From Balanoglossus misakiensis (lineage: Eukaryota > Hemichordata), in assembly GCA_040954595.2 (NCBI GenBank), contig CM082578.2:10974001-11038000 (forward strand): DNA of 64,000 nucleotides, in the 5' to 3' direction. Numbering within the stretch: position 1 is the stretch's first letter; each line of letters starts with the position of its first letter. Under the pieces are notes generated by a model. It was not told the DNA's origin and did no database searches. It saw only the letters and a list, made by a program, of their open reading frames with translations. Shown in pieces: positions 1-13,100 of this stretch. The position numbers and the translations under genes were made by a program.

Positions 1-899
1 AACAGCACTGACGAAAAACCGTGCGAAGAATCGTCATAGATCTCATGACGATACATGTGTCCGCACCACGACATTGCTGTCTAGGGCGACACTTTCGTAA
101 TTATTAGGGGAGGAAACAAATCTACATGTTCTCAGGATGAAGGCGCCACGCCGCCAATGACGGCAAATTATCCCGGGGCTGTTCAGATTCTTTAAAACCC
201 CATCCACGAGTTTTACATATTACAAGAAAATCCCAAACGGGAGAACTTGACCCCTACATGACCTTACATCCTCGTACTTCTGTCGACCAGTGTGGATCCA
301 TCAAGCAACATTTTTACAAGTTTCTTGTCCCAAATATTTCAACTTTGACAACCCCATGCCAACGGAAGTATGAGGTTGTAGGGTCACATAGGGGCCGTGA
401 AAGGGACCTACTACTGTAGATATTTTAAGGTGGGATGGATGTTTGTCACTGAAAACGCCAGCGACATTTGATTCCTTCGAATAAATTAATAAATAAATAA
501 ATTATAAATAAATATATCATGGCATGAAAAGTTTTTTTTCCAGGATACTCTTGTGTGTGACTTATCGACGAGGTCAAGTTCTGTCATGATTGAAGCAGAG
601 CGGGTGTTTTTGGAGTGACCGTACAATGTCCGTTGTCAATCGTTCGTCCGCTCATGTGGACAAGCTTTTTGCCCACTGCTTCGAAATCACCTGATTATCT
701 GTCCGACGGTGCAACGCGTGGACACGCAACAGTGCAAGTCTGGCGAACATTTACTCAGCGATAGCAGACAGTTTCAAGAATTTGTCCCACACACACACAC
801 GTGTTCAACCGCTGCCACCGTCACCTTTCTGCAGTCGTTGGGTCGTCGAGTAAACGGCCGACTGCAACAGCCCGCCGATAGCTCCCCCCGCCGCACGTG
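1..899. other. Non-coding stretch downstream of the cysteine-rich secreted protein gene
   Basis: I see no exon or RNA gene here. An AATA-rich simple repeat lies around 482-513 and a short CA run around 787-800. On the minus strand this is the 3' side of the gene whose stop codon is at 900-902, so part of it may be 3' untranslated sequence. Confidence 0.5.
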
Positions 900-3800
900 T
901 CAGTGGATGCCGTAGTCGCCCAGGGGGAAGCACAGTCCCTTCGATGATCCCGGTGGGGCGAAGCAAGTGAATCCGCCGGCGCACGGACATGACGTCATCA
1001 GCGCCTTGCTGTGGTGTCCGTGATGACCCATCCGGCACTTCTCGCCGAACGTCGGCCGTTTTCGACATACTGACATTCCAAAATGTTTTGCGCAGCATTC
1101 GTTTTCTCCACATTGGGAATCGCCGTTACAGCTTTGTCCAGTTGGCTGTAAGCAAAATGAAAAAAACAACAACCGGTGAATATTTTTTAAAGATTAAAGT
1201 TAAAAACAATGAATTACATACATATATACAGACATATTTATTTATTTATTTGGCAATGGACAGATTCACACAAGCGCGCGACCGTTGCTTCCCTTGAAGA
1301 GCCAGGCTGAGTGGTCTTCATTATAGGATAATCCCGTAGTTTTCCATTCGAAAAGTTCAGGAGCTCATCGCGAGGATTTGGGCGACACGGATATTACTAA
1401 TCGTTGGGGAGCCAGCATTAAATAGACCGAGAGCCCGTCAGCAGAGATTCTGAATCTGACGTCATTCGCACCAAGGATTTTGACATGTTCTCAACACAAA
1501 TTCAAAGCTGGAGATTTGTTCTCCTTTTAATTGCGGCCCCCGATTTATGCACGTGTGACGTCCAAAACACGTAAGATTCATAAATTGTGCCTGGAGACAT
1601 CGATCACCTGTCCGCCATTTTAATTTTGCCACTATCGCGCCAAACATCCTGCAGCCCAGTCAGCGTATAGGGAGTTTTTAATGAAATGCGGTAAACGGGC
1701 TATCTTTTTTCTTCTTTTCTTTTTTCGAATCGCGTTCCGGTGAAAACGTAAAAGGGTTTGTGGGATTCGGAAGAAACAGAAAGCTATCAATTATTGGAAA
1801 TGCAGCGGAGGGCTTTCCCAGGGAATTGTCGTTTGCATGTCAAGAAAGTAGCACGACTCAGAAAATGTCAAATTCAGTCACACGTCGCCAAGGTGGGCAG
1901 CTGTTACAGAACCACTACAATAGCAATTATGTGACCCCCCTAGTAAACACCCTTTCTACTTCTTTAGAGATAAATGTCACAGCTATTCCGTCACCAATTG
2001 GTACTGTCGTCATCACCAGTTGAAATATAATCACGCGAATAGAACATTTGTTTTCAGAGGGGCGGGGCTTTTAGCCTCGGAGGGAATTTTTCTTGTGCTG
2101 GTTGCGAGGTGTGGCAGTAGTCACAAAATCGGTTATCGGATTTACTTCCCTACGGAAAGATTCGTTTTTATTTGCACAAATTGATTTCGGAATATTCCTA
2201 TGCTTACTAATGCATATCACTAAAGGCCTTTGCGTTCATAGCAGCTGAAGCACGAAGCTCACCACGCAAAAAGAAAACAATTTCTTTTTGCGCGTGGGAT
2301 TGGTATCGGCTCTCTGGAAGAAAATTTACACGCGCGCGGCGTTATGATGGGAGTCGACACGGCGGGGCGATATGATGAACTTTGGTTGACAAGAACGTCG
2401 GTGGAGAAAATTCAGGAAAATAAAACGAAAATCAACAAGTTTAGTTCAGTTTCGTCGGAGAAATTGATGAGACGTTCTCGCAGAACCCGATTTCGACGCA
2501 TGCCATGTCATTTCGACAGCAGTGCCAATCAAACTGCGTCGCTTGGGGGCGGTGTGCCCCAGCACGGACACTTTACATGTAGTTAGAATATGTGTTGTGG
2601 CACTGTAAGGTACGACAGATGGAATGTCAGCCATTCGACAAAAGATTGATAACGTGGGCATAATCATTTTTTCGCGTGCGTCATCTACTTTCTTACCCAT
2701 AATTTAATATCCTAAGTAGGAGAAAATGCCTGGCTGTTTAGTTTCTTCGTGAAAACACTTAATTCTGTCAGATTCAAACTCCACGGGGATGTATTCGTAT
2801 TAGCGGCCGCTTTAAGGAGATTTGACCCTTTTCTTGTCGACAGCGGTAGACAGAATTTCCAGGAAAATATTCCTCGAATTACTTTTGTTTCCCGTTTTCT
2901 CTGAATTCCCTTCAAGTTGGTAACCCCCTTTAAAATACCTCCTGACTAAAAACCATCGCGTGTGGTCTGCCGGGTGCCTTCAGAGATTCAGGTCATGCTT
3001 CCTTGTTAAAAACCCACATCGGGCGTTTTACCGGCCATTTTTCGATAGTGTGTGTTTGCCAAATCTCGAAACATCGCTTTGACGATCGGTCAATCTTCTT
3101 AGTTGTCAAGTAATAGCGAATGAAATGAAACAATGGGGAATATCTGTACTAACGGTCTCCCAAGAGCTTCCCACGCATCGTGTAAAAATGTAAAAATGAC
3201 TTTTTTGTCGATTACTGCGTACCAGCTGAAACTGCTGTTTTATATCGCTGCATGTTATATAAAATCAGTCCTTGCAGTGCTTTGACACATCTTTGACAAC
3301 AAACGATTGAAAAGATTTAACGTTTGTAACGTTTGCCTACTCTTTCAGTATAATGTTGGGCGCGATCGTTCATTATCAACAAATGAATTTAAGTCCGGAT
3401 TATAATCTAATAACAGTCCGATTGTACACATGTATAGAATGTATATCGAGACAGCACTGATCTTTTGACTATGATTTAGGCAGCCGACGGTGAAACTGCA
3501 GTTGATAACCCGATGAACACTGTGTTTGTCGCATCAGGAACCATGGACGGGTACCTGGACTTCACACGTTGTCTGTCTGCGGTTTTAACTGCATGTTTCC
3601 GTTTGAAATCAATCCATGAAACTTTTGTCCGGAGATGACATTGCGCGGCTTCGGTGGCGGAGGCGAAAATGACATTAGCAGAGTCCGGTGACTTTTTCAT
3701 TGTACCTGTCTTTTCGTGTCTTGGCTTTAATAGCGCAAGGTGCGAGATTTGTGTCAAGGATGCTCACTGTGGCGTGTGTGATTCTCTTTTGTCGAGTCAA

Positions 3801-6800
3801 ACTTGAATCCAAATTAAACGCCGCGTTCACCGCATATACGACTCTACATGTCGCCTGCGGAAGGCAGAAGCTTACTCTTCCGGGTATGTGCATGTCATCA
3901 ATAGCGTTGTGTGCAAGCGATGATTTGTGGAGTTTTTTTTAAAGTGAAAAAGGGCGGTTATCGCGGGTTATTTGCGGGAAACTTCACAATCTGGTTCGTG
4001 GTACATCGCTATGAATATTGTTTTGAAAAAGAGTCGATTGGCCGAGGATTGAGTGTGTCAAAAATCTGACAGTTTATTAGAAATGAAACCCGAGGAGGAA
4101 TAATGGCATTTAACGGCGGTGGTGGGGGTATGTTTGAGAGATATACGGCCGACCAACGGAAAGCGGTGTTGTATCCTATTAACGGTTGGCATTCTTGGGT
4201 AAACATGCTGACAACCCCGGTCTCATCCAATTCTTAGCGATAAACAACAGCAAAGCCCGATCTGTTGTCTGTGTTTTTTCTATGGTATTTTTTCGCCCCG
4301 TTAGAACCAGGGCCGCAGATATTGAAGGCGACAAACGCGTTATCATGACGTAACGCTTGTTGTGCTACCGCAGTTTTTATACACACATACAAATAGGAGC
4401 TCGTTCATAGTGCCAATAGAGATAAAAGACATTGACGTATTCCGTCAAAATTTACCCTCCATTTTTGATAAGACAGGTTTTGGCGGACAGTCGCACGGTC
4501 GCCGTGACCGCTGGCAGAGCGCGACGGCGTGCGCGATAGAATGAATTATAGCCGCATAAAGTTGTTTCTTGGCAGATGTAAACACATGTACAGCAACAGA
4601 AAAAAACAAACCATTGTTAATCAGCTGATTTACAGCACGAAATTAAATTTCGCCGACCCTGCACTTTTCAAGGGTAACGGGAGGTGGCTGACTCCAACTG
4701 CACAGCGTTCATTTTACGAACACGTGCTTTCCATCTACAATTTACAAAGTTGTTTTCGACCCCGAGTAAAGAGTTTTGGGTCACGCACAGCTCGTTCGCA
4801 ATGCCCCTACTAATCACACGCAGGGGAGCCAACTCGAGAAAATTATTTTAAGAAGACAATAAAAGAGGGTGGGTAGGGCAATGACAATTTTAGCACGGAG
4901 CATGAGTGCATGTAAACACCTAATTTTTGATCTATATTTGCAGTGAGAATTTTAACGACCGCCAATTTAAGACATTTATACCTGGTATTAAAATTGATGT
5001 CTTCCTAGGCTACCAGAATACACGCCGTCATCGAAACTGGGTCGAAAAATAACGGCTTCCGCACGACCCCCCTTGCGGCTATCCGACGGACGACGGTGTG
5101 ATGTAACCGTGCACCGTTGATGACACGCGCGGCCTGGGAAATCAATTGTTATCGAATGACCACGTATAATAGTACCCCCAAAAACACAGCACGTATGTAC
5201 TGCTCGCGTTTTTCATATCCTGTCACCGAACTAACGTGAACCTGCCCGCGGAAGGAAGGCAGGGCCGGTGCGGCTGCGCTCGGATGATGCGTGTGATTTA
5301 TCGCGTGTCGCGGGGGGTTGATGGGAAAATAATTACTGATCCGTGGGGGAGCGAAAATGTCTCTCCCTGCGATTGAGCAAGAGCGGCCGGGTTGATTGAT
5401 GGAACGGCCGCGGCGGAACATGCATTTCGGTGACCGCAAATATAATTCATTACATCTTTAGTGTCACTTACGGACCGCGGTGGTGTCAACACGGATCCCA
5501 GTGAACGCACTCTCCGTGGGTCCAATAAAAGAAGGAGCGGGAGAGAGCGCTCCCTTATATACCACAGTAATTGCACGGTTCAAATATTTGTGTCGAATTA
5601 CACATTGCAAAGATCGCATTCTGACAGGGAAAAAAAAAACTCGCGAGGTTTCTTGACAAGAAAGATACTTGGATGGTATCACAAGAGACATCACTCTTAC
5701 ATATTTTGAAAACATAAATACATGGCATTTTTTCCGCGTCATTAATTTTCTCGCTTAGTGCTCTCGATTTCAGTACTTGACAGATCCAGAAACAGAAGTA
5801 GATTCTCCGTATCTGTTCCCGGATGAGCAATGCAACCCGCCCGTGGCCGGTTTTGGTTTACAATCGATCTTATCTGATTTTGAAATTCTTTATCTCTTGC
5901 CCTATCATGTCATATCATATCATATTATATTATATTATATCATATCGTATCGTATCGTATCTTTACGTATCGTAGCATGATCTCCCCTCTCTCAATTCCA
6001 TTTCATTTATACTAGTTTATTCTTTTCCCTGTGTCCTTACTTGCCAGGGGCAAAAATCACCTTAGCCTATTAAAGTGACGTTGGGATTTATTGCTGACGT
6101 TGTATGCAAAATTAATAAAACACACTATTGGTCCCAAAGGGGCATTGCGCTAACTCCCGAAGTTATGTGACAAATAAGCTCGTCGCTGTATCAGCGGCGA
6201 GTGTCACTGTTTCGATTAAGTTTGACATAAATTCATCGAGCTGTGGGGATTGTTCTGCGTTGCTCATTTGGCGAAGATAATCTTTTCTTCTTCTTCTTCG
6301 GTTGTGAAGACAAGCTTTCGATGAAGACGAGTGGCGAGCACTCCGTCGGATCTGGCCGAGACGCCGTCTTCCGATCGAGATTACGCACTCAATCATCGAA
6401 GCTTCTCCGGCCCTCGAGGACAGACGCGCTTTTCAGTTCACGAATCCACTTGTTGAATCGTGAGGGGGGGGGGGGGAAATGCCGCTCGGGTTTGTTTTGA
6501 AAATAAAAATACCGCACAAGGCTACGAACACAGGCGCACCTTGAAAAGCTCTATTTTCTCTCTGACAGTAAATTCCATTCCCGTCCTTTCATAATTTTGT
6601 CTTAGAAAGTTACGCATGACTGAACCCGGCGCACGTTTTTATTTGTTTTACGCTTTTTAGAAAAAAAAAAGTTTGTACCAATAAAATAGAAACAAAACTA
6701 TGTAATTAGCAGGCGTTTGCCAATTCATTATTGACGTTAACGACCCTCGGTTATTTTTTCCGACTTTGGTCTTTATCCTAACGAATTCGATCGCCGTGAA

Positions 6801-7117
6801 GGTTGGCGGTTCACCCGTATTGATCCGTAAACTCACGGCCGCCGAAGCTGGAACAAGTTTGGGTCAGATCAGTCACGGGCATGGTTGAGTGAGAATATAT
6901 TTCTCGTATTAGTGCATCTGCGCAGAGCGAATGTAAAATAATGGTAAAATATTGTAGAAGTAGGAGAGAGAGAGAGAGAGAGTAAAAAAATACTTACTAT
7001 TCTGGGCATTCGTCGCTGTCTCTGTATCGCTATGGACATTGCATCGCACGTGTAAATTACTACCAGAAGAATCGTGATAACACGAAGAGATGTGCGACAA
7101 CACGAAAGTAACTCCAT
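900..7117 (-). CDS. Secreted ten-cysteine protein of the Dickkopf/prokineticin (colipase-fold) type, two predicted exons
   Basis: Predicted exons are 6998-7117 (start ATG at 7117) and 900-1145 (stop TGA at 900-902), giving 121 residues. Exon 1 encodes a signal peptide (hydrophobic core near residues 12-22, likely cleavage after TCDA) and a furin-type RQRR at 33-36. It ends at a strong GTAAGT donor in phase 0. Exon 2 follows a TTGCTTACAG acceptor, also in phase 0, and carries ten cysteines (QSC, QCG, CC, VC, KC, CPC, FTC, GLC). The first half (CCAKHF, C-x8-C) is closest to the Dickkopf C-terminal domain, while the CPC motif and single small domain recall prokineticins and astakines. Such proteins are secreted ligands acting on Wnt co-receptors or GPCRs; which applies here is open. 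The domain is clear. Joining the two exons across 5.9 kb is inference from signal peptide, donor strength and phase. A missed middle exon, or a separate gene for the signal-peptide exon, is possible. Confidence 0.6.
1146..6997 (-). other. Predicted 5.9-kb intron of the cysteine-rich secreted protein gene
   Basis: This is the intron implied by the two-exon model. I searched it for another cysteine-rich exon and found none. It holds an ATATC-type pentanucleotide run near 5907-5965, a 13-base G run at about 6464-6476 and a GA run at about 6964-6982 just inside the donor side. The open frames here are short and have no recognisable protein content. Confidence 0.4.
5907..5965. repeat. ATATC/ATATT/ATCGT pentanucleotide microsatellite
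   Basis: A run of imperfect five-base units drifts from CATAT through TATAT to CGTAT. It lies in the predicted intron of the cysteine-rich secreted protein gene. Confidence 0.85.
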
Positions 7118-10100
7118 TTAGTATGTCTATGTCTGTCCTAAAGTAAATTCTGCAGGTGACCACTTGTTGCGAACACACACAAAAATATGAGACAAAATGT
7201 CAGACGTGATCGACTCCTCAGTGCCAAGTTGGTTTGATGCGCCGGGACGCTGAGTTCCAATGTACAGGTTCTTGTTAAGAAAAATAAAGTCTTGACGATC
7301 GCGTATGGTTGATGCGATGATCGGATAAATTCGACCGGTGGTGCTTCCTCTATCTCGGCTTTCGATAGTGTGACTGTGTCCGATGCTTTGCAACTGTATT
7401 TAAAATTTAATAATCAGGCCGAGTGATAAGCGCACGAGCCGAAGGCGCCATCCCAGACACTTCGGGAATGCTTGGGCGATTCCATTCTCCGCATACCTCA
7501 GAGGTGAGTCAAGGGGACCACTTTTCCAGGATTGCCCGCTTCCGAGTGTCTCTTCCGTCGCAAAAGAGCGTCCGTAACCGCGACATGGGACCTCCATCAC
7601 CGCGCACTTCCGACAGCGAACGCATTGGAGCTGTGCGTGTGTGTGAGAACCAGCGGAGGGCTCGCCACATGCGTGCTAGTCAAATATTCCGCCGGGGAGA
7701 CTGAGATTGACAAGGTTCTTCAAAGTTGATGCGGCTATTAATGTCCACTTTGAAGGGTGTCAATTGTTGTGAGGTATGTCTATTAAACGTCCCCAAAACA
7801 AGTTGAGGAATTCCGACCCCCTTGTCAACTAAAAAAACCCGCATAGAATAGAGCCGAATTTGTTTGCATCGACCGGGCCCAGTGTTCATACGTCTAACTG
7901 ACAGTTTTCTTTTCACGCGGTGCGCACAGACCCAACATTTTTTTTATGGGAATACTTTAAAAAGCGATATGACTGGAGTGTTTAGAGTCCTATTTGTTAA
8001 TGTCACCCCCTAATGAGATTCCAGCCCAACAATGGTGCTTCCGCATTCTTGGCGAGTTTCCACACAGCGGGGATGAGTTGGCGGAGCCCCACAGTATAGT
8101 GAAGCGGGTCATACGTCAGCGAGCAGGGGAGCACGTGGCCGTGTGAAAACGTTCGCACGGTGTCAACTATAAACAAGAAAAAACACTTTTCAGCGTCGAA
8201 GCCTCGGGTTTGGACGATTCGCGAAGACACCCGAAAAACCACTGATTGCCGTGTGGTCGAATATCAACTTAATTAAAATTTCACTAACAAAACAGAAAGT
8301 TTTAAAAACTTAAAATTTTACCCCCCTCCCCCCTCCCCCCCCCGCCTTTAATTTATTCTGTACTATTTTCACTTCTGCAACATTGAATAAGATGTATTTG
8401 CAGATTTAAAAAAAAATTACGCTTGAACTCCCCAAGGTCAAGCATTTGTGCGGATCGTGGTGTCATCCTACAGAACCCTTGAAAACACGTGACTACATCA
8501 TGAGATCATTTTTATCCCATTATATCAATGACGTTTGAAAAATACGACAAAAAAGTCATGAGTATAGCGTATGGATGCACTTCAAACCGACGGCAATTGT
8601 AAACAATATATTCCGGATTACAGTGAAGTTGCCTCCAATTTATCTACATGTATAGTTTACTAGTACACCATTTTGGAATTGAAATGCACGAGTTTGAAAG
8701 GAGACAGGATATTAGTGTGAATTTGTGTGGGTAATCTAAAGATCACGACATAAGATTGGAATACAGGTATGACTGGCGCCTCATTCGTTCTCGTGTGAAA
8801 ATCATCTACTTTGAAATCCGTCCGCACATCCCCCGCGCCACAAGGCAAACGACAACAAAAACAAACTGTGTAATTTTGATATTTTCCCACACTATTTCTA
8901 AGGATATTGATCAGTCTTTTACTATACAAGGAGGTCGCTCCGAGATGCTCTTGTTTATCCGGAGAGGGAAATGGTTGAGTCTGCTTAGCGACACTCCCAT
9001 GCAATTGTCGTGGTTGAATTCTTGTTGGTTTTTCGACTTCGTCATGCTGCCCGTCTGACACGCGCCGGAAGTGCGCTATAAATATTGGTGTGGGGGACAC
9101 CGGCCACCGAATAAGAGATCACTAGCACACGATAGGTACCGCCGGTCGCCGCACCACCCGTCGGTATTGGCCGTCTAAAACTCGCCAGACGATAAATGTA
9201 GGTTTGCTAAAGACAATGCCCCATGTGCGTGGACAAAACAACAACAAAAAAAACGAACGAAAAAATGTGGCCTCGAATCGTCGAGAAGCGGTTGAGAGAC
9301 AATGGGGGAGATGAGATCTCCAGACAGTGAGAACGACGAAGAGAATAGACGCACACCGGATGCTTTTACGGGGACAACAAGAATATTTTTGGAGTTCGCA
9401 AATAAGGTGCTTTTATACTTTAATCGAGAAATTTCACCTATGGCATACAATTACGCAAAGTTAAAGGTCAGAAAAGAGTGCCAAGGCCCGCCATTGTCTG
9501 GCATGTGCATTTTTATTGAAGCACATTGTGCAAGTGTATGAATACCATCCAAAAAGTAATGTTCTTTAGTGTAAATCTGACTTGAGCATTGTCCCTTTGA
9601 TTCGCTTCGGTCGGAGGGTGCGTTTGTTGCTGTTTGAATGCTCATCGGCGGGTAATTATTCCATCTGTAATAATCGGTGGAACCCGAGAGCTCCAAAGAG
9701 CTCCTTTTTTGATTGACAAGGGAGAAGACGCTGGCATGCAGCTCGCGGCCACCTCGTTGGACTTCTGAAACCTCTGCCATATCAAGTGTATGATGACTTG
9801 TTTTGATTTATGGGCACAGGGGCCGAACGCAGCAGCGATGACAAAAGAACAAAGTTGTTTGCAGTCCACAAAAGACCGGGCTGACTCCCTTTTATTTGGC
9901 AAGGCCCGAACGGAAATGTTTGGCATATTTTCTGACAGTATAGTCTGCATGATACCTTCTCGAGTGATGTTTACTGCTAGTACAGGGCAGACATGCCCGC
10001 CGGTGCAGTGCAGTTTCCGATGTCCGCCTGACCGTTCTCTGCCATTCCACGTCTCCCCGGGTTACCGTTTACGTGGCCACACCCACCCAACAGTTTACGG

Positions 10101-13100
10101 CCACCAAGCAGTTACGGCCGTGGCCATACACCATATTTGGGATGGCGTCATCACCAACTGCGGCTTCCGTCATCTCGGCAAACATGTTAATCGAGTACTA
10201 AATGGGGTTAATCGGCGTCGGTGGTTTTTGCGTCTATCACTGCGGCACACGTAGCGAGCCCGCCCGATAACGGACATTTTTCGAATTCGTCTCGACTCAG
10301 TGATTTACCGCGATCTTTTTTGGTGTGTGCGTGGAGCGGCTAAAAATAACTGGGGAAAAGGTCCCCAGGGGAAAATTAAAATAATCGCGTAAAATTGCTG
10401 AGTCATGATGTTTTACTCAAACCCGAGGACACTGCATGCAATACCGCACTGGTTGTTTACAAAATCGATTGCAGGCCACTCGACATTCATACATTCCTCA
10501 ACACATCTATTGGATTCAAAACGATACAAAAGACAATATTGCAAAATACAAAGAAAACAAGCTTAAAGATCTATCCGAAGATCGCTCGAAACGGGAAAAG
10601 CTACCCGTAACGTAACAAAAAGTGTAATTAATGAGTTTTAATAAACTCGTCTCCAGTTGTTTACAGAAAATATGTATCGAAGTGTTTCATTTCACAAATA
10701 TGTTGACACTAAGCTGGTATGCGGCCGATGGGAGGGACTCCGTTTATCACGTTACCGCCCGGTTTTATCGTATCTCACTAAACACTCACGAATTTTCTGA
10801 TGTCGTTTCATTTTTCGGCTAATATGGTATCAAACAGTATAGCATTAAAACGTTTCGGCAAACTTTATATCGAGTTTTTTGTCCTGAGCGAAAATCCGCT
10901 TATGCGAATCATCTCAACATTTAAGTTAGTCGCATTGTAAGTTGTGAAAATGTTTCTAAAAGAGAGTAAAATCTCAAATCTATCATTTATTTTAATTTCC
11001 TAACGAAATTTGAACTCAATTATTGTTAATACGGTTTTGTACAATTTTCCTAGAATCGTACCCATTTCAACCCACGCGAAAATTAAATAGCCCACCAAAC
11101 CGAGATATAAAGAGTTTATATCGTGTGGCTAAATTTGTACCCCACTTCCGAAGACCGGCCGCGATGAATGGAAAACTAAAAATAATTATGAATATTCCAT
11201 CGATAACATTGGAATTCTTTCCCTCGTGATCATCAAGACCCGGAGCTTTGTGGATTTTTCGAGTTCCCACCCCGCGATTCCGGATTTGATATTCTACACA
11301 TGGTCATTTTCCGCCGTGCCTGAGTGCTCGCGTGGCTTGAAACAACACAGAAGCTGAAATTTTGACAGCTAACAGACACCGCGAAGTTTTTGATTTGCGA
11401 GCTTGTCAAATCAGTCCACTTCCGCGCTGAAATTAACGAGCCGTCGGCAGCAGCGCCACCAATCCTATATTTCGGGGAACTCTTTCGTTGCGTTGTCGGG
11501 TGTCAAAATAGAGGGCGGTATTTTCTCCGCTTCGTTGGCGCCGAAGACAGCAGGGACCATTTCATGAAAGTTCCACAAAACTCATACCCCGGATTCTCCA
11601 CCAAAATAGGGTAGAGGGAGATTCCCAGCTCTTAAACTGCTTATGTTTCACGCGAGATAAAAAAAGAAATATGACATCGTCGAAATTCTGAGAAAGGGCA
11701 ATGTCATGTCCTTCATTTGACAGGGCACATTCCATGTCACCCGAGTTGCCAATTACTCGCGGACAAAAGAGTTTTTTTTCTTTCAAAGGTCATCACTACA
11801 CTGGTCGGAATAGCTCGCCCATCCATCCAAGACAAACGTTGACCTCACCTGTGTGCGTGTGAGGAATGCATCTTATCCTCTTTGGAATCTCTGGACGAAT
11901 AGAATGCAGTCTCCTGTTTTATCAATGAGGATGGAATGTTATAAATAAAAAAAAATAAAAAAGAGGACTTCGTGATATTCAGACACGTGCACAAGGGCCC
12001 CTCTCCACTGAATAGCAAACGAGCCACTATCATTGACGATGCCTGGTTCGGTTGACTGACCTGCGGCCAATGTTTTATAGTTACGGCGCCAGTAGGGGTC
12101 ATAAAAACGGTAAACAATTTGTGTTCTTGTTCAATGTACCGAAATATCTTCCACGTGGCTTGGTCGGAGGGATATTACGAGCGGAAAGGGGTCTCGCGCA
12201 CGTTTGTTGGTTCCCACGATACAGTCAAACGACGTGGATGACGATTTTAAAAATAAGATTTACAATATTACAATTCACCTACAGCCATCGCTGCAGTTTA
12301 CGTTGATTGATTTGAGATACGGTAAAAACGCCGCTTCTGGGGCTGTATGTAGTGTCAAACCAATACAATACATGACTGCCATGCCGTTCCTCCTCCCCCA
12401 CCTCCCACGCCCTCTACCCCCTCCCCTCCCTACTAGCTCACACGTGCCCGATCGAATTCCGAGCGACAGTTGAGTGACCGCCTGGTCATTGATGGGCTCC
12501 GTCGCTGCGCAACAGTCTCCCCGGGCTCTTCCACGACCGACAATAAAGCATATCTCCGTTGTCGCCCATGGTTCCAATTCAGATCACGTCCACCCACTCA
12601 GATTTCTCTCTACTTGACGTCTATGGCCAACGTCATTAATAGGTTATGTTCACCAGGTGAAAGGAGGGGAGGTCCGGGCCGGAAGGTGTCTTTTTGGCAT
12701 AAATATCTCTCCTTTTGTGAATGCACCGGTTACACATTCCCAAAATGTTCACACCCCTCCACCCCTTCAGGGCTTCCATTAATGTTGAAGTCCCAAACAA
12801 AAGTGCACAGACAAGTTAAGTACATACATACATACATGTATCCGACATTCGAAAGAATGTAGCTTCAAGATTGGACGTGTCTCATTCAACACAAGATCTT
12901 ATATCATGACAAAATATATTTGGTTCTCGTTATCTATCCCTTCTTTAATGATGCTTGAAAGGTCGCGGTTTAAAAAAATGTACTTTATCGAAAGAAACAT
13001 TCATTCCGTTGCAGGGGTTCAAAATCAGAGGTTATATAGACCACAGGAACATTTTTTTTCGTTATCTACACTCGTTCTTCAATGATGCTTGAAAGGTCGA

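Noticed and set aside
8660-9100. 146-residue minus-strand frame
   Set aside because: No recognisable motif, signal peptide, splice context or coding-like composition; probably chance.
9790-10254. 154-residue plus-strand frame
   Set aside because: A few cysteines and prolines but no domain pattern or supporting sites; probably chance.
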